DNA of 64,000 bases from Xylanimonas cellulosilytica (lineage in GTDB: Bacteria > Actinomycetota > Actinomycetes > Actinomycetales > Actinomycetaceae): positions 62,001 through 126,000 of the forward strand of contig JVKM01000024.1 in NCBI GenBank assembly GCA_001072465.1, written 5' to 3'. Shown piece after piece: positions 33,948 through 43,157 of this stretch; position 1 is the stretch's first letter; every line of letters starts with the position of its first letter. A program made the translations under genes and the position numbers. The notes beneath the pieces are model-generated. The model was not told the origin of the DNA, searched no databases, and saw only the letters and a list, made by a program, of their open reading frames with translations.

Positions 33948-36764
33948 CTACGAAATCTTCTCCATCGGAGCCATGCGCACGAGCAGGCGCTTCTCACCCA
34001 GGCCGAAGCGGATGCGGGCCACGGTGCGCGGCCCCTCGCCTTCGATGCCGGTGACGGTGCCGGCCCCCAGGGTCGCATGCTTGATGCGGTCGCCGACCTT
34101 GAGGGAGAGTACCGGTTTATCCTCGGCGGGCTTAGCAGCGGGAGTCACGCCCATGCGCGTCACTTTGCGCACGCCGGTGGGCTGTGCGGAGGCGCCGCCA
34201 CGGCCGGAGCCAAAGGCACCCGTGTCGGTATCGCCCCACGGGTCGCGTCCCTCGGAGCGACGGGAGCGACCATAGGATCCCGAGCCGTACGATCCGGAGC
34301 CGTAGGAGCCGCCGTAGGATGCTCGCATGCGCTCCCCCGACGCGGCCGCACGGCGCACGTCGAGGAGCTCGGCGGGGATGTCGTCGAGGAAGCGCGAGGG
34401 TGGCATCTCCTGCGGAGTGCCCCAGGCGCTGCGTACGGCTGCGCGCGTCAGGTAGAGGCGTTCGCGCGCACGCGTGATGGCCACGTACGCCAGTCGGCGC
34501 TCCTCCTCCAGCTCGCTCTCGTCGCCGAGGCTGCGCTGGTGCGGGAAGGTGCCGTCCTCCATGCCGGTGACGAACACAACCGGGAATTCGAGGCCTTTCG
34601 CTGTGTGCACGGTCATGAGGGTGACCTGCCCGCCGCGCTCACCCTCCGCGGGAACCTGGTCGGAGTCCGCGACGAGGGCGACGCGCTCGAGGAAGTCCGC
34701 GAGGGTCCCACCCGGAGCGTCGGCCGCGAAGGCACCCGCGACCGAGTGCAGTTCCGCCAGGTTTTCCACGCGCGAGGCGTCCTGCGGGTCCTCGCTGCGG
34801 CGCAGTTCAGCCAGGTAGCCGGTGCGGTCCAGGACCTCTTCGAGGATATCGGCTTGCGACGCGCCTCGAGCCTCCGCGGCGCGCAGCTTCTCGATGAGCC
34901 CCCAGAAGGCGGCCGCCGACTTCGCGGCGCGCGGGGTGATCCCGAGGACCTCGGGAGCCGTCTCAGGAGCACTCTCGACAGGGGACGAGGCCGGGGCCGC
35001 AGCCGCGCTCTCATCCGCACCATCGCGAGCACCGGGGTTCTCCCCCGCCGCTCCATCCGAGGAAACGGGAGCCGAAGAATCAGCCGAGGCCTCGTCCGGG
35101 GAAGCGGAACGCGCGAGCGCGTCGACGTCGATCCCCTCGCCCTCACCCGCCGGGCAGCCGGCGCGCAGCCACAGGTGGCGCAGCGCCGCACCAAAAGAGA
35201 TGCCGTAGTGGGCGGCGTGCGCGGCGATCGCCTCTTCGGCCTTCGCGCCGATGCCACGCTTAGGAACGTTGAGGACGCGGCGGGCCGCAACCGTGTCATC
35301 GGGGTTGGAGATGACCTGCAGGTATGCCAAGGCGTCCTTGATTTCGCGGCGCTCGTAGAAGCGGGTGCCGCCGACGACGCGGTACGGGATGCCCTGGCGC
35401 ACAAGGAGTTCCTCCAGCGCGCGGGACTGCGCATTCGTGCGGTAGAAGACCGCAATATCGCCCCACTCAACCCCGGAGTCCGCGAGGCGGTCGATCTCGC
35501 CGACGACGAAGCGGGCCTCGTCGTGCTCGGAATCGGCGGCATCCAGGGTGATGAGCGCGCCGTCGCCCGAGGCCGTCCACAGGTTCTTCGCGCGGCGCCC
35601 CGTGTTGCGGGCAATGACCGCGTTCGCGGCCGACAGGATGTTCTGCGTCGAGCGGTAGTTCTGCTCAAGCAGGATCGTGCGCGCGCCCGTGAAGTCGCGC
35701 TCGAACTCCTCGATGTTGCGGATCGTGGCGCCACGGAAGGCGTAAATCGACTGGTCGGAGTCACCCACGACCGTCAGCTCGGCGGGCTCCACGCCATCCT
35801 TGCCATCCCCCACGAGGGCGCGCACGAGGACGTACTGCGCGTGGTTCGTGTCCTGGTACTCGTCCACGAGGATGTGGCGGAAGCGCCGGTGGTAGTGCTC
35901 GGCGATCAGCGGGTTTTCAAGCAGCAGGTCGACCGTGCGCATGATGAGATCGTCGAAGTCCAGCGCGTTCGAGGCGCGCATGCGCTTGTCGTACTCGACG
36001 TAGGCGTCCGCGACGATGCGCGAGACCGGGTCCTTTCCCGCCGTCTCCGCGTAGCGCGCCGGGCCGATCAGCTCGTTCTTCGCGTCCGAAATGCGCGCCG
36101 CCACCATCTTTGGCGGGAAGCGCTTGATGTCCACGTCCATGGCCTTGAGGACCATCTGGATGAGGCGCTGGGAGTCCTGGGCGTCGTAGATCGTGAAGGA
36201 CGAGGACAGCCCCGCCGCCTCGTGTTCGTAGCGCAGCAGGCGCACGCACGCCGAGTGGAAGGTCGACACCCACATGCGACGCGCGTCGTCACCCACGAGG
36301 GCGCCCGCGCGCTCGCGCATCTCGGCCGCCGCCTTGTTCGTGAAGGTAATCGCCAGGATCTCCCCAGCCCGCGCGCGGCCCGTGGCCAGCAGGTAGGCGA
36401 TGCGGTGCGTGAGCACGCGCGTCTTACCGGAGCCTGCGCCTGCCAGAATCAGCAGCGGCGAGCCCGCGTGAGTGACGGCCTCGCGCTGACGATCGTTGAG
36501 GCCTCGCGTCAGCGACTCGGGGTCCACGCCCGGGCGCGCGGGACGCTCCCAGCCGGACGAAAAAGCGCCCGAGGACGCGGGAGGCTCCCACGCCGACGGC
36601 GCACCCGATGCCCCACCCGGCACGGCGATCTCCGGCCACGCGTCGGAACCCAAGGCGTCCTCCACATCGAAGGCAGGCACCTCCGGCGGCACGTAGTCGT
36701 CCTGGAAACCCCCGTCGGGGCCGATCAGGAAACCAAGATCAGGCAAAGAAGTCGAGTCACTCAT
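33948..36764 (-). CDS. pcrA: ATP-dependent DNA helicase, UvrD/PcrA (superfamily 1)
   Basis: 938 residues. 3'-5' helicase acting in nucleotide excision repair and replication. Motif I AGAGSGKT is at residues ~108-115, LNDRQREAV (Q motif) just before, DEYQDTNHAQY (motif II), GDSDQSIYAFRGA (III), EQNYRST (IV), LMTVHTAKGLEFPVVFVTG (V) and YVAITRARERLYLTRA (VI). It is longer than the ~750-residue norm through an ~85-residue N-terminal extension, an Ala/Ser/Glu-rich insert near 570-620 and a Gly/Ser/Tyr-rich C-terminal segment. The insert holds one 13-mer copy. ATG 36764 has GGAGG only two bases upstream, so an alternative TTG at 36773 remains possible. Confidence 0.93.
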   Translation of the reverse strand: MSDSTSLPDLGFLIGPDGGFQDDYVPPEVPAFDVEDALGSDAWPEIAVPGGASGAPSAWEPPASSGAFSSGWERPARPGVDPESLTRGLNDRQREAVTHAGSPLLILAGAGSGKTRVLTHRIAYLLATGRARAGEILAITFTNKAAAEMRERAGALVGDDARRMWVSTFHSACVRLLRYEHEAAGLSSSFTIYDAQDSQRLIQMVLKAMDVDIKRFPPKMVAARISDAKNELIGPARYAETAGKDPVSRIVADAYVEYDKRMRASNALDFDDLIMRTVDLLLENPLIAEHYHRRFRHILVDEYQDTNHAQYVLVRALVGDGKDGVEPAELTVVGDSDQSIYAFRGATIRNIEEFERDFTGARTILLEQNYRSTQNILSAANAVIARNTGRRAKNLWTASGDGALITLDAADSEHDEARFVVGEIDRLADSGVEWGDIAVFYRTNAQSRALEELLVRQGIPYRVVGGTRFYERREIKDALAYLQVISNPDDTVAARRVLNVPKRGIGAKAEEAIAAHAAHYGISFGAALRHLWLRAGCPAGEGEGIDVDALARSASPDEASADSSAPVSSDGAAGENPGARDGADESAAAAPASSPVESAPETAPEVLGITPRAAKSAAAFWGLIEKLRAAEARGASQADILEEVLDRTGYLAELRRSEDPQDASRVENLAELHSVAGAFAADAPGGTLADFLERVALVADSDQVPAEGERGGQVTLMTVHTAKGLEFPVVFVTGMEDGTFPHQRSLGDESELEEERRLAYVAITRARERLYLTRAAVRSAWGTPQEMPPSRFLDDIPAELLDVRRAAASGERMRASYGGSYGSGSYGSGSYGRSRRSEGRDPWGDTDTGAFGSGRGGASAQPTGVRKVTRMGVTPAAKPAEDKPVLSLKVGDRIKHATLGAGTVTGIEGEGPRTVARIRFGLGEKRLLVRMAPMEKIS

Positions 36765-36842
36765 CGCCTCCAAGGGTAAACCGCCCCACCCTCACCTGCG
36801 ACCCCCGCCCCGGGTGGCGCCAACCACGAAAGGCGGCACACA

Positions 36843-36893
36843 ACGAGGCCGGGGCCTCCCCGCGCTCATACGCGAAGGAAACCCCGGCCTCGT
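36843..36893 (-). terminator. Hairpin terminator after the DUF1846 gene
   Basis: ACGAGGCCGGGG (36843-36854) pairs with CCCCGGCCTCGT (36882-36893) around a 27-base loop. It carries one exact and one near-exact 13-mer. Confidence 0.55.
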
Positions 36894-36901
36894 CGAAGCG
36901 A

Positions 36902-38392
36902 TTACTTCTTGCGGTACAGCGACTTCGTCGCGTACACCGGCTCAGTCGTCACCTGGATGCCCAGCGAGCGGAAGATGCCCTCGTCCACGGGCCCCAGGAT
37001 GACCGACTCGTGCACGTCGCAGCCGCGCAGCGCGCTCAGCTTGTCCAGGGCGCGGCGCGCGTTGTCGTCGCCGTTGGCGCTGACCGCGAGCGCGATGAGG
37101 ACCTCGTCGGTGTGCAGGCGCGGGTTGCGCGAGCCCAGGTCGCGGGTCTTGAGGCGCTGGATCGGCTCGATCGACTCCGGGGCGAGGAGCTGGACCTCGT
37201 CCGGCAGACCTGCGAGCTTCTTGAGGGCGTTGAGCAGCATCGCCGAGGAGCAGCCCAGCAGCGCCGACGTCTTGCCCGTGACGATCTGGCCGTCGGGCAG
37301 CTCGATCGCGGCGGCCGGCTCGCCCGTAGCTTCGGCCAGCTCGAGGGCCGGACGCACGACCGGGCGGTCCATGCGGCCCACACCCACGCGGCTCATCAGC
37401 AGGGAGATGCGCGCCGACTGCACGGGCTCGCTCATTTCCTTCTTCTCGGTCACGAGGGCCTTGTAGTAGCGGCGAATGATCTCCTGGCGCGAGGCTTCCC
37501 TGCAGGCCTCGTCGTCGACGATGCAGTGGCCCGCCATGTTGACGCCCATGTCCGTGGGGCTCTTGTACGGGGAGGATCCGAGGATCTTCTCGAAGAGGCG
37601 GTTCAGGACCGGGAAGATTTCGACGTCGCGGTTGTAGTTGACCGTCTTGATCCCGTACGCCTCCAGGTGGAAGGGATCGATCATATTGACGTCGTCGAGG
37701 TCGGCGGTGGCCGCCTCGTAGGCGATGTTGACCGGGTGATCCAACGCAATGTTCCAGATCGGGAAGGTCTCCCACTTCGCGTACCCCGACTCGATCCCGC
37801 GCTTGTGGTCGTGGTACAGCTGCGACAGGCAGGTCGCCATCTTGCCGGAGCCCGGACCGGGAGCCGTCACGACGACGAGGTTACGGCTGGTCTCCACGTA
37901 CTCGTTGGCACCGTAGCCCTCATCCGAGACGATGCGCTCGACGTCCGAGGGGTAACCGGGGATCGGGAAGTGGCGGTAGACGCGGATACCGAGCTTTTCG
38001 AAGCGTTCCTTCACCTCGGCGGCTGCCTTGTTGTCATCCGTCCACTGGGTGATGACGACCGAACCGACGTACAGGCCGCGCTCACGGAACTCGTCGATCT
38101 GGCGCAGAACCTCGTCGTCGTAGGTGGTTCCCATATCTGCGCGGACCTTGCGGCGCGCGAAATCCTTGGCATTAACGGCGACGATGATCTCCACTTCGTC
38201 GGCCAGTTCGCGCAGCATACGCACCTTGTTGTCGGGCGTAAAACCGGGCAGAACACGCGAGGCGTGCATGTCGTCGATCAGCTTGCCACCGAACTCCAGG
38301 TAGAGCTTGCCGCCGAATTCGCTGCGTCGCTGGGCAATGTGTCGAGACTGCATCTCGACGTACTGATCACTATCAAAACCGATGCGGTGCAT
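36902..38392 (-). CDS. DUF1846-family protein
   Basis: 496 residues, the family's usual size. It begins [20 protein letters not shown] and contains [20 protein letters not shown], a P-loop-like glycine-rich segment near residues 173-185. Also typical are [20 protein letters not shown] and [17 protein letters not shown]. The biochemical role of DUF1846 proteins is not established; the GSGK loop suggests nucleotide or phosphate binding. It stands alone, with GGAGG upstream of the ATG and a hairpin after the stop. Confidence 0.88.
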   Translation of the reverse strand: MHRIGFDSDQYVEMQSRHIAQRRSEFGGKLYLEFGGKLIDDMHASRVLPGFTPDNKVRMLRELADEVEIIVAVNAKDFARRKVRADMGTTYDDEVLRQIDEFRERGLYVGSVVITQWTDDNKAAAEVKERFEKLGIRVYRHFPIPGYPSDVERIVSDEGYGANEYVETSRNLVVVTAPGPGSGKMATCLSQLYHDHKRGIESGYAKWETFPIWNIALDHPVNIAYEAATADLDDVNMIDPFHLEAYGIKTVNYNRDVEIFPVLNRLFEKILGSSPYKSPTDMGVNMAGHCIVDDEACREASRQEIIRRYYKALVTEKKEMSEPVQSARISLLMSRVGVGRMDRPVVRPALELAEATGEPAAAIELPDGQIVTGKTSALLGCSSAMLLNALKKLAGLPDEVQLLAPESIEPIQRLKTRDLGSRNPRLHTDEVLIALAVSANGDDNARRALDKLSALRGCDVHESVILGPVDEGIFRSLGIQVTTEPVYATKSLYRKK

Positions 38393-38524
38393 GCATCCTC
38401 CGAGGTCGCGGAAATAAAGGGGCCGTCCGTGCGGGGCGGTCAGGCGCTGTCACGCCCTCGGGATTCCATTGTAGGCACGCATGCGCCCCGTCCTCCGGAT
38501 GGGGCACGCGAAAGGGGTCCGACC

Positions 38525-39175
38525 TCACACGATGTGTCGCTGCATCGCCCAGCGCGTCAGCTCGTTGCGGTTGGACAGCTGAAGCTTGCGCAGGACCGAA
38601 CTCACGTGGGTTTCGACGGTCTTGATGGAGATGAACAGGTCGTGGGCGACTTCCTTGTACGTGTAGCCGCGGGCGATGAGGCGCATGACCTCCTGCTCGC
38701 GCGCGGACAGCAGGTCCAGCTCGGTGTCGGTCGTGGACACCTCGCCGGTCCCGAAGGCGTCGAGCACGAAGCCGGCCAGGCGCGGGCTGAAGGCGGCGTC
38801 CCCGGCGGCGACGCGGCCGATGGCCTCGACGAGGTCGGGGGTGGAGATCGACTTGGTGACGTATCCGCGGGCGCCCGCGCGGATGACCTGGACGACGTCC
38901 TCGGCGGCGTCCGAGACGGACAGCGCCAGGAAGTGCAGGCCCTCGATGTCGCGGCACGTGCTGGCCACTTCGGCCCCACCTCCGCCGTTTCCGCCGGGCA
39001 GGTGCACGTCGAGGAGGGCCACGTCCGGGGTGAGCGCGCGGCAGGCCGCGATGGCGCCCTCGACGTCGGAGGCGTCGCCGACGACCTCCAGGTCGGCCCC
39101 GGAGTTTTCGAGCTCGGCGCGCACGCCTGCGCGAACCATGGGGTGGTCGTCGATGACGAGGATGCGGATGGTCAC
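38525..39175 (-). CDS. NarL/LuxR-type response regulator
   Basis: 216 residues. The receiver domain has the acidic pair in ILVIDDHPMV and the phospho-acceptor Asp in PDVALLDVHLPGG near residue 56; the switch Thr/Lys region is GYVTKSIS. The C-terminal LuxR helix-turn-helix is LSAREQEVMRLIARGYTYKE followed by FISIKTVETHVSSVLRKL. The start GTG overlaps the kinase stop as GTGA, so the two proteins form a two-component pair, likely responding to envelope stress given the PspC domains encoded here. Confidence 0.9.
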   Translation of the reverse strand: MTIRILVIDDHPMVRAGVRAELENSGADLEVVGDASDVEGAIAACRALTPDVALLDVHLPGGNGGGGAEVASTCRDIEGLHFLALSVSDAAEDVVQVIRAGARGYVTKSISTPDLVEAIGRVAAGDAAFSPRLAGFVLDAFGTGEVSTTDTELDLLSAREQEVMRLIARGYTYKEVAHDLFISIKTVETHVSSVLRKLQLSNRNELTRWAMQRHIV

Positions 39176-40464
39176 TGTGTCCTCCCGTTGGGCGCTGTTT
39201 CTTCCAGGATATCGGAGCGTGGCACGCTCAGAGCAACTTCGGTTCCGCGAGCGAGACGCCTGATTGTGGCGTTACCCCCGGTCCTGCGCATGCGCCCAAC
39301 GATGGAGTCGCGCACGCCGTGTCGATCGGCCGCGATCAAGGCGGGGTCGAAGCCCTCGCCGCTGTCTTTGATGAAAGCCTCCACGGCCTGGGGGCGCACT
39401 TCGAGGTAGACGGAGACGGGAGGGGCGCCGTGGCGCACGGCGTTTTGGCAGGCCTCGGCGAGGGCCGCGACGAGCGCGAGTTCGCCGGGGCCCGGGCGCA
39501 TGTCGCCGACGACGACCACGCTGATGGGCACGCCGTAGCGACTCTCGACGCCCACGACCGCCTCGGTGACGGCGGCCTCGAGGGAGTCGGCGGCCTGCGC
39601 GTGGCCCGTGTAGAGCCAGGCGCGCAGCTCGCGCTCCTCAGTGAGGGCGATGGCGCGCACGCGGGCGGGGTCCTCAGCGGATGCGCGGATAAGAGTGAGG
39701 GCCTGGAGCACGGAGTCGTGCAGGTGAGCGGCGATGTCGGCGCGCTCGGATTCACGCACGCGCTGCGCCTGGGCCTGGGACAGGTCCTTCGTCGTGCGCA
39801 GCCACATGGGGACGAGAGCGAAGAGCACGCCCGCGACCAGGGCCGCCCCGATGAGGCCGCCGCGCAGCAGAATGATCGGCGGGTTGTCGCGCGAGGCCAC
39901 CATGACGACGCCGAGGCTGAGCAGCACGATACCGCCGAAGACAGCCCCGATGAAGCGCAGCGACCGCCAGGAGCTCACGTTGCGACTCTGGCTCCACACG
40001 AGCGAGATACCGGAAACGATCGTGATGATCGACCCCATGTCCCGCCAGTCCAGCGTGTTCGTCGCGTTCAGGATCGTGCCGATGATCGCGCCGACGATCA
40101 GGGCCACGCCGACGACGAGCAAGCGGTTGCGCGACACCTGGGCGGCACGTTCCTCGCGCAGTCGGACGAGGCCGGGGCTGAGCGTGCCCTCACCGCTTCG
40201 CTCCGGGGAATCTTCGGGGACCGTCACCCACAGCCACAGGTAAACGCCAAAGCCGAGCCCCACAAAGGTCATGCAGATCATGATGATGCGCACGAGCGCG
40301 ACCGACACTCCCAGGTGCACGGCCAATCCGGCACACACGCCTGCCATCCAGGGGGCCGGCATGTCCGGGCTCGCGGCGGTTGCGCGCACGAGCGGTGGCC
40401 TGGCGGGAGGCGCCGGAATGGGTGGAGTCCACCCCGGGTGGGGGGAGTTCACGGGTCTGCTCAC
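39172..40464 (-). CDS. Sensor histidine kinase with N-terminal PspC domain
   Basis: 430 residues from GTG 40464 (437 from GTG 40485; neither has a clear ribosome site). An N-terminal PspC domain (WMAGVCAGLAVHLGVSVALV) is followed by about five to six transmembrane segments. Then comes a NarX-type kinase core: phospho-acceptor His in ERADIAAHLHDSVLQALTLI and an ATPase domain with ALAEACQNAVRHG and DSGEGFDPALI. The linker after PspC includes SPGLV, encoded by one 13-mer copy. It is coupled to the response regulator and divergent from a second PspC-domain gene. Confidence 0.88.
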   Translation of the reverse strand: MSRPVNSPHPGWTPPIPAPPARPPLVRATAASPDMPAPWMAGVCAGLAVHLGVSVALVRIIMICMTFVGLGFGVYLWLWVTVPEDSPERSGEGTLSPGLVRLREERAAQVSRNRLLVVGVALIVGAIIGTILNATNTLDWRDMGSIITIVSGISLVWSQSRNVSSWRSLRFIGAVFGGIVLLSLGVVMVASRDNPPIILLRGGLIGAALVAGVLFALVPMWLRTTKDLSQAQAQRVRESERADIAAHLHDSVLQALTLIRASAEDPARVRAIALTEERELRAWLYTGHAQAADSLEAAVTEAVVGVESRYGVPISVVVVGDMRPGPGELALVAALAEACQNAVRHGAPPVSVYLEVRPQAVEAFIKDSGEGFDPALIAADRHGVRDSIVGRMRRTGGNATIRRLARGTEVALSVPRSDILEETAPNGRTQ

Positions 40465-40485
40465 GTTCCCATTGTGGCATGCCAC

Positions 40486-40509
40486 GGGGGCTACCCCCGG
40501 GGTACCCCC
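40486..40509. promoter_or_regulatory. GC-rich palindrome in the divergent pspC/kinase promoter region
   Basis: The 13-base dyad TACCCCCGGGGTA (40492-40504) is bounded by further G and C runs (GGGGG before, CCCCC after). It lies beside the kinase start, in the 134-155 bp between divergent genes. It is a plausible binding site for the cognate LuxR-type regulator; a -10-like TACTAT for the rightward gene lies at 40541-40546. Confidence 0.4.
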
Positions 40510-40618
40510 ACCACAATCAGGGGCCGTTCAGGGGGTCCCCTACTATCGGGGCACCCCGTCTCTTTGGTTGAGTAGTGGTATCGATCCACGCCGTGTGGAT
40601 CCCATCGAGAGGAAGTGC

Positions 40619-42346
40619 ATGATGAGTTGGCCGAACGGTACAACAGACCCCGGTGCCCAGTACCAGCAGCGCCCGCCCCACAACAGCTTCTTTGACGCGG
40701 TCCGAGGCTCGGGCTGGTACCGCGCTCAGGAGCGAGCAATCGGAGGCGTCTGCTCGGGCATCGCTGCGCGCCAGGGCTGGGATCTGTCGCTCGTGCGCGT
40801 CCTCATGGTGGTCGCCACGTTCTGTATGCCCGTCGTGGCGATCGCTTACGGACTCGCGTGGCTTCTCCTGCCCGAGGCCGCCGACGGCCGCATCCACTTG
40901 GAAGAGACCCTGGCGGGTCGCTTCGACGTTGCAGTGATCGGCGGCGTCTTCATGATCCTTGCGGGCCTGTCCTCGTCGCTGTCCGCGGTGGGTATCGTCG
41001 GAGGCCTTGGGTTCGGGTGGCTACAACTCCTGGCACTCGCCGCTGGCATCACAGCCGTCATCGTCGTGCTCGTCAGCGTCACCCGATCCGCTTCGGGCGG
41101 CCCCCAGGCCGGCGCAAACCACGCGACCCCCCAATTCGGCAATCCGCAGTACGGTGCGCCCCAGTACGGCAACCCGCAGTACGGTACGCCCCAGCAGCAG
41201 GAGTCGGCGGCGGGAGCCTCCGCCCCTTTTGGGCACAGCGCCCCGGGCGCTAAGGACACGGGTTCCACCATGCCACAGCAGCAGAACGCTCAGGCCCCCG
41301 AGGGTTTCCCCGCCTACGGCGTCCCCGCAGGTAGCGCGGGTAATGCGAACGCCCCACGCCCCACTGGCACCACCTCCGCCACTCAGGGCGCGAATGCCGG
41401 GCCACGCCCGGCCGCCGCTCGCCCCACCCAGCCCCACCCCGGCTGGACGCCTCCGCCTAGCGCGCCTAGGCCTCGTCAGTGGACCCCGCGCCCAATGCCG
41501 ACGCATCGCCCGCGCACCGTCTCCAGTCGCGTCAACCTCGCGATCACTGGCCTGCTGGTCCTGGTGGTGGCCGCCGTTTTCGCCGGCATGTACATGGTCG
41601 ACAAGGGCCCCGTCATCCCGTTTATCACCGGTGAGACCGAGGGGCAGACGATCGCCCGCATCGTCACAGTCGGCGGCGGCGTGTGCCTGCTCATCGTCGG
41701 GTTCTCCCTGGCGATTGCAGCCCTGCGCGATCGCAGCGCCGGCTGGCTGACTGTCCTGTCGGTCATTGGCATGGTGATGGCACTCCCCACAGGCCTCGTT
41801 GGCTCCCAGGCTTCTCACCCCACCGATTTCCTCATCAACACACACGTGGGCGCCATCGGCAACCAGACGACGCTCGACTGGACGGTCGATAAGGTCAGCG
41901 GAGGCAACCCGACCAGCTCAACCACGCTTGACCTGACCGGCGCGCCCGTTGGCACGACCAAGACGATCACAGTCGACTGGCAGGCCTGGAGCCGACTCAC
42001 CATCCAGATGGCCGAGGGCCAGCCCGTGCAGATCATCTGCCAGTCCAGCATCGACGACCTCACCACGAACATGAACGGCAACGGCTGGGCCGAGCGCTTG
42101 AACAACTGCTCCGGCGTCACCGTCTCCTCCCCCGCCTGGGGAAAGCCCTCACTCGGCGGTATCACGATCCTTATCACCGACGACGCGGACATCGACACGC
42201 TGACGATCGTGCAGTCCCCCGACGCCTCGGGCACCTGGGGTTCCACGCCGGCCCCCGCTGCCACGCCCAGCGCCACGCCCTCGGCGACCCCGAGCGCAAC
42301 GCCCACCCCGTCCCCTACCCCCACCGGCTCCCAGTCGGGTAACTGA
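40619..42346 (+). CDS. PspC-domain membrane protein
   Basis: 575 residues. After a short N-terminus comes a PspC domain (YRAQERAIGGVCSGIAARQG then WDLSLVRVLMVVATF, residues ~37-85) and further hydrophobic helices. A long Pro/Gln/Ala/Gly-rich low-complexity region (QYGAPQYGNPQYGTPQQQ and similar) follows. Next are three more transmembrane segments (residues ~303-400), a soluble beta-rich domain probably outside the membrane, and a Thr/Pro/Ala-rich tail. ATG 40619 is preceded by GAGAGGAAG. It is divergent from the PspC kinase pair and upstream of a second membrane gene; a membrane-stress role is inferred. Confidence 0.8.
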   Translation: MMSWPNGTTDPGAQYQQRPPHNSFFDAVRGSGWYRAQERAIGGVCSGIAARQGWDLSLVRVLMVVATFCMPVVAIAYGLAWLLLPEAADGRIHLEETLAGRFDVAVIGGVFMILAGLSSSLSAVGIVGGLGFGWLQLLALAAGITAVIVVLVSVTRSASGGPQAGANHATPQFGNPQYGAPQYGNPQYGTPQQQESAAGASAPFGHSAPGAKDTGSTMPQQQNAQAPEGFPAYGVPAGSAGNANAPRPTGTTSATQGANAGPRPAAARPTQPHPGWTPPPSAPRPRQWTPRPMPTHRPRTVSSRVNLAITGLLVLVVAAVFAGMYMVDKGPVIPFITGETEGQTIARIVTVGGGVCLLIVGFSLAIAALRDRSAGWLTVLSVIGMVMALPTGLVGSQASHPTDFLINTHVGAIGNQTTLDWTVDKVSGGNPTSSTTLDLTGAPVGTTKTITVDWQAWSRLTIQMAEGQPVQIICQSSIDDLTTNMNGNGWAERLNNCSGVTVSSPAWGKPSLGGITILITDDADIDTLTIVQSPDASGTWGSTPAPAATPSATPSATPSATPTPSPTPTGSQSGN

Positions 42347-42361
42347 GGAAGGACCACGACC

Positions 42362-43069
42362 ATGACTACCTCGAACGACGATCAGACCACCCAGCTGCCC
42401 GAATTCGACGTGACGACGCCGCTGCCGACGACTCCCGCCCCTTCCATCGGCCAGGATGCGACCGTCGAGATGCCGACCTCGTCGCCGGACCTCTCCTCGG
42501 ACCCGCTCGCGATCTTCCGCGACGCCCCGACGACGCAGATGCCTGCCGATCCCTTTCGGGCAGACGCTGGCGCTGAGAGCCAGGCGGGCGCACCGGGCGC
42601 TCAGGGTTCACAGGCGCAGGCTGGCACTCCCGCTGGCTCTGTAGGCACGGGCGGACGCACCGCCTTCGATCCGGCCTCCACGGGTGAGTCGGCTCCTCGG
42701 GGGCACGAGGCCGGGGCTGCCCCCGGCGCTCAGGCGAGGGCGGGCGCGTCACCCACCCCGGGTACCCAGACGTGGAGCGCACAAAGTGGCCTCGGTGCCA
42801 CCTACCCACTGCCCGAGGCCCCTCGCAGGGGCGTGCGCGTCGGTTCTTTCGTGTGGGCTCTCCTGGTGTGCATGGTGGGCGCGTTCCTCATCACCGAGGC
42901 CTACATCACGAACCTCAACCTGCCGATCATTGGGATCAGCGCGATCGCGGCCCTCGGCGTCATCCTGATCCTCACGGCTCTCTTCTCGGGCCGCTCCAAG
43001 AAGACTCCGAAGCAGGGCGCAGGCACACCGGCCGCCGCCAACCCGGCTGACGCAATCCGCAGGGACTGA
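42362..43069 (+). CDS. Low-complexity protein with two C-terminal transmembrane helices
   Basis: 235 residues. The first ~155 are disordered, rich in Thr, Pro, Ala and Gly. Two hydrophobic segments follow (residues ~163-185 and ~188-210), ending in a basic tail (GRSKKTPKQG). It starts 15 bases after the PspC protein gene and is surely co-transcribed. No family recognised; it may be a partner in the PspC membrane-stress unit. Confidence 0.7.
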   Translation: MTTSNDDQTTQLPEFDVTTPLPTTPAPSIGQDATVEMPTSSPDLSSDPLAIFRDAPTTQMPADPFRADAGAESQAGAPGAQGSQAQAGTPAGSVGTGGRTAFDPASTGESAPRGHEAGAAPGAQARAGASPTPGTQTWSAQSGLGATYPLPEAPRRGVRVGSFVWALLVCMVGAFLITEAYITNLNLPIIGISAIAALGVILILTALFSGRSKKTPKQGAGTPAAANPADAIRRD

Positions 43070-43094
43070 CGCGGACGTACAACACGCACACAAA

Positions 43095-43136
43095 CGGGGT
43101 GGGCCCGGGAACCGATTGGTTCCCGGGCCCACCCCG
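43095..43136. terminator. Strong bidirectional hairpin terminator
   Basis: CGGGGTGGGCCCGGGAACC (43095-43113) and its exact inverse (43118-43136) enclose a four-base loop between two convergent genes. Confidence 0.85.
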
Positions 43137-43157
43137 TTGCTTGTCAGAAGCGTCGAA

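Noticed and set aside
33900-36779. 959-codon open frame opposite pcrA
   Set aside because: Same cause: antisense to a clear helicase gene, low-information translation and no start signals.
38460-38515. Hairpin near GCGCCCCGTCC / GGATGGGGCACGC as a terminator for the response regulator
   Set aside because: The stem needs several mismatches or G-U pairs, so it is too weak to call.
36608-39409. 933-codon open frame opposite the DUF1846 and response-regulator genes
   Set aside because: It spans two real genes and an intergenic terminator on the other strand and encodes no recognisable domain.
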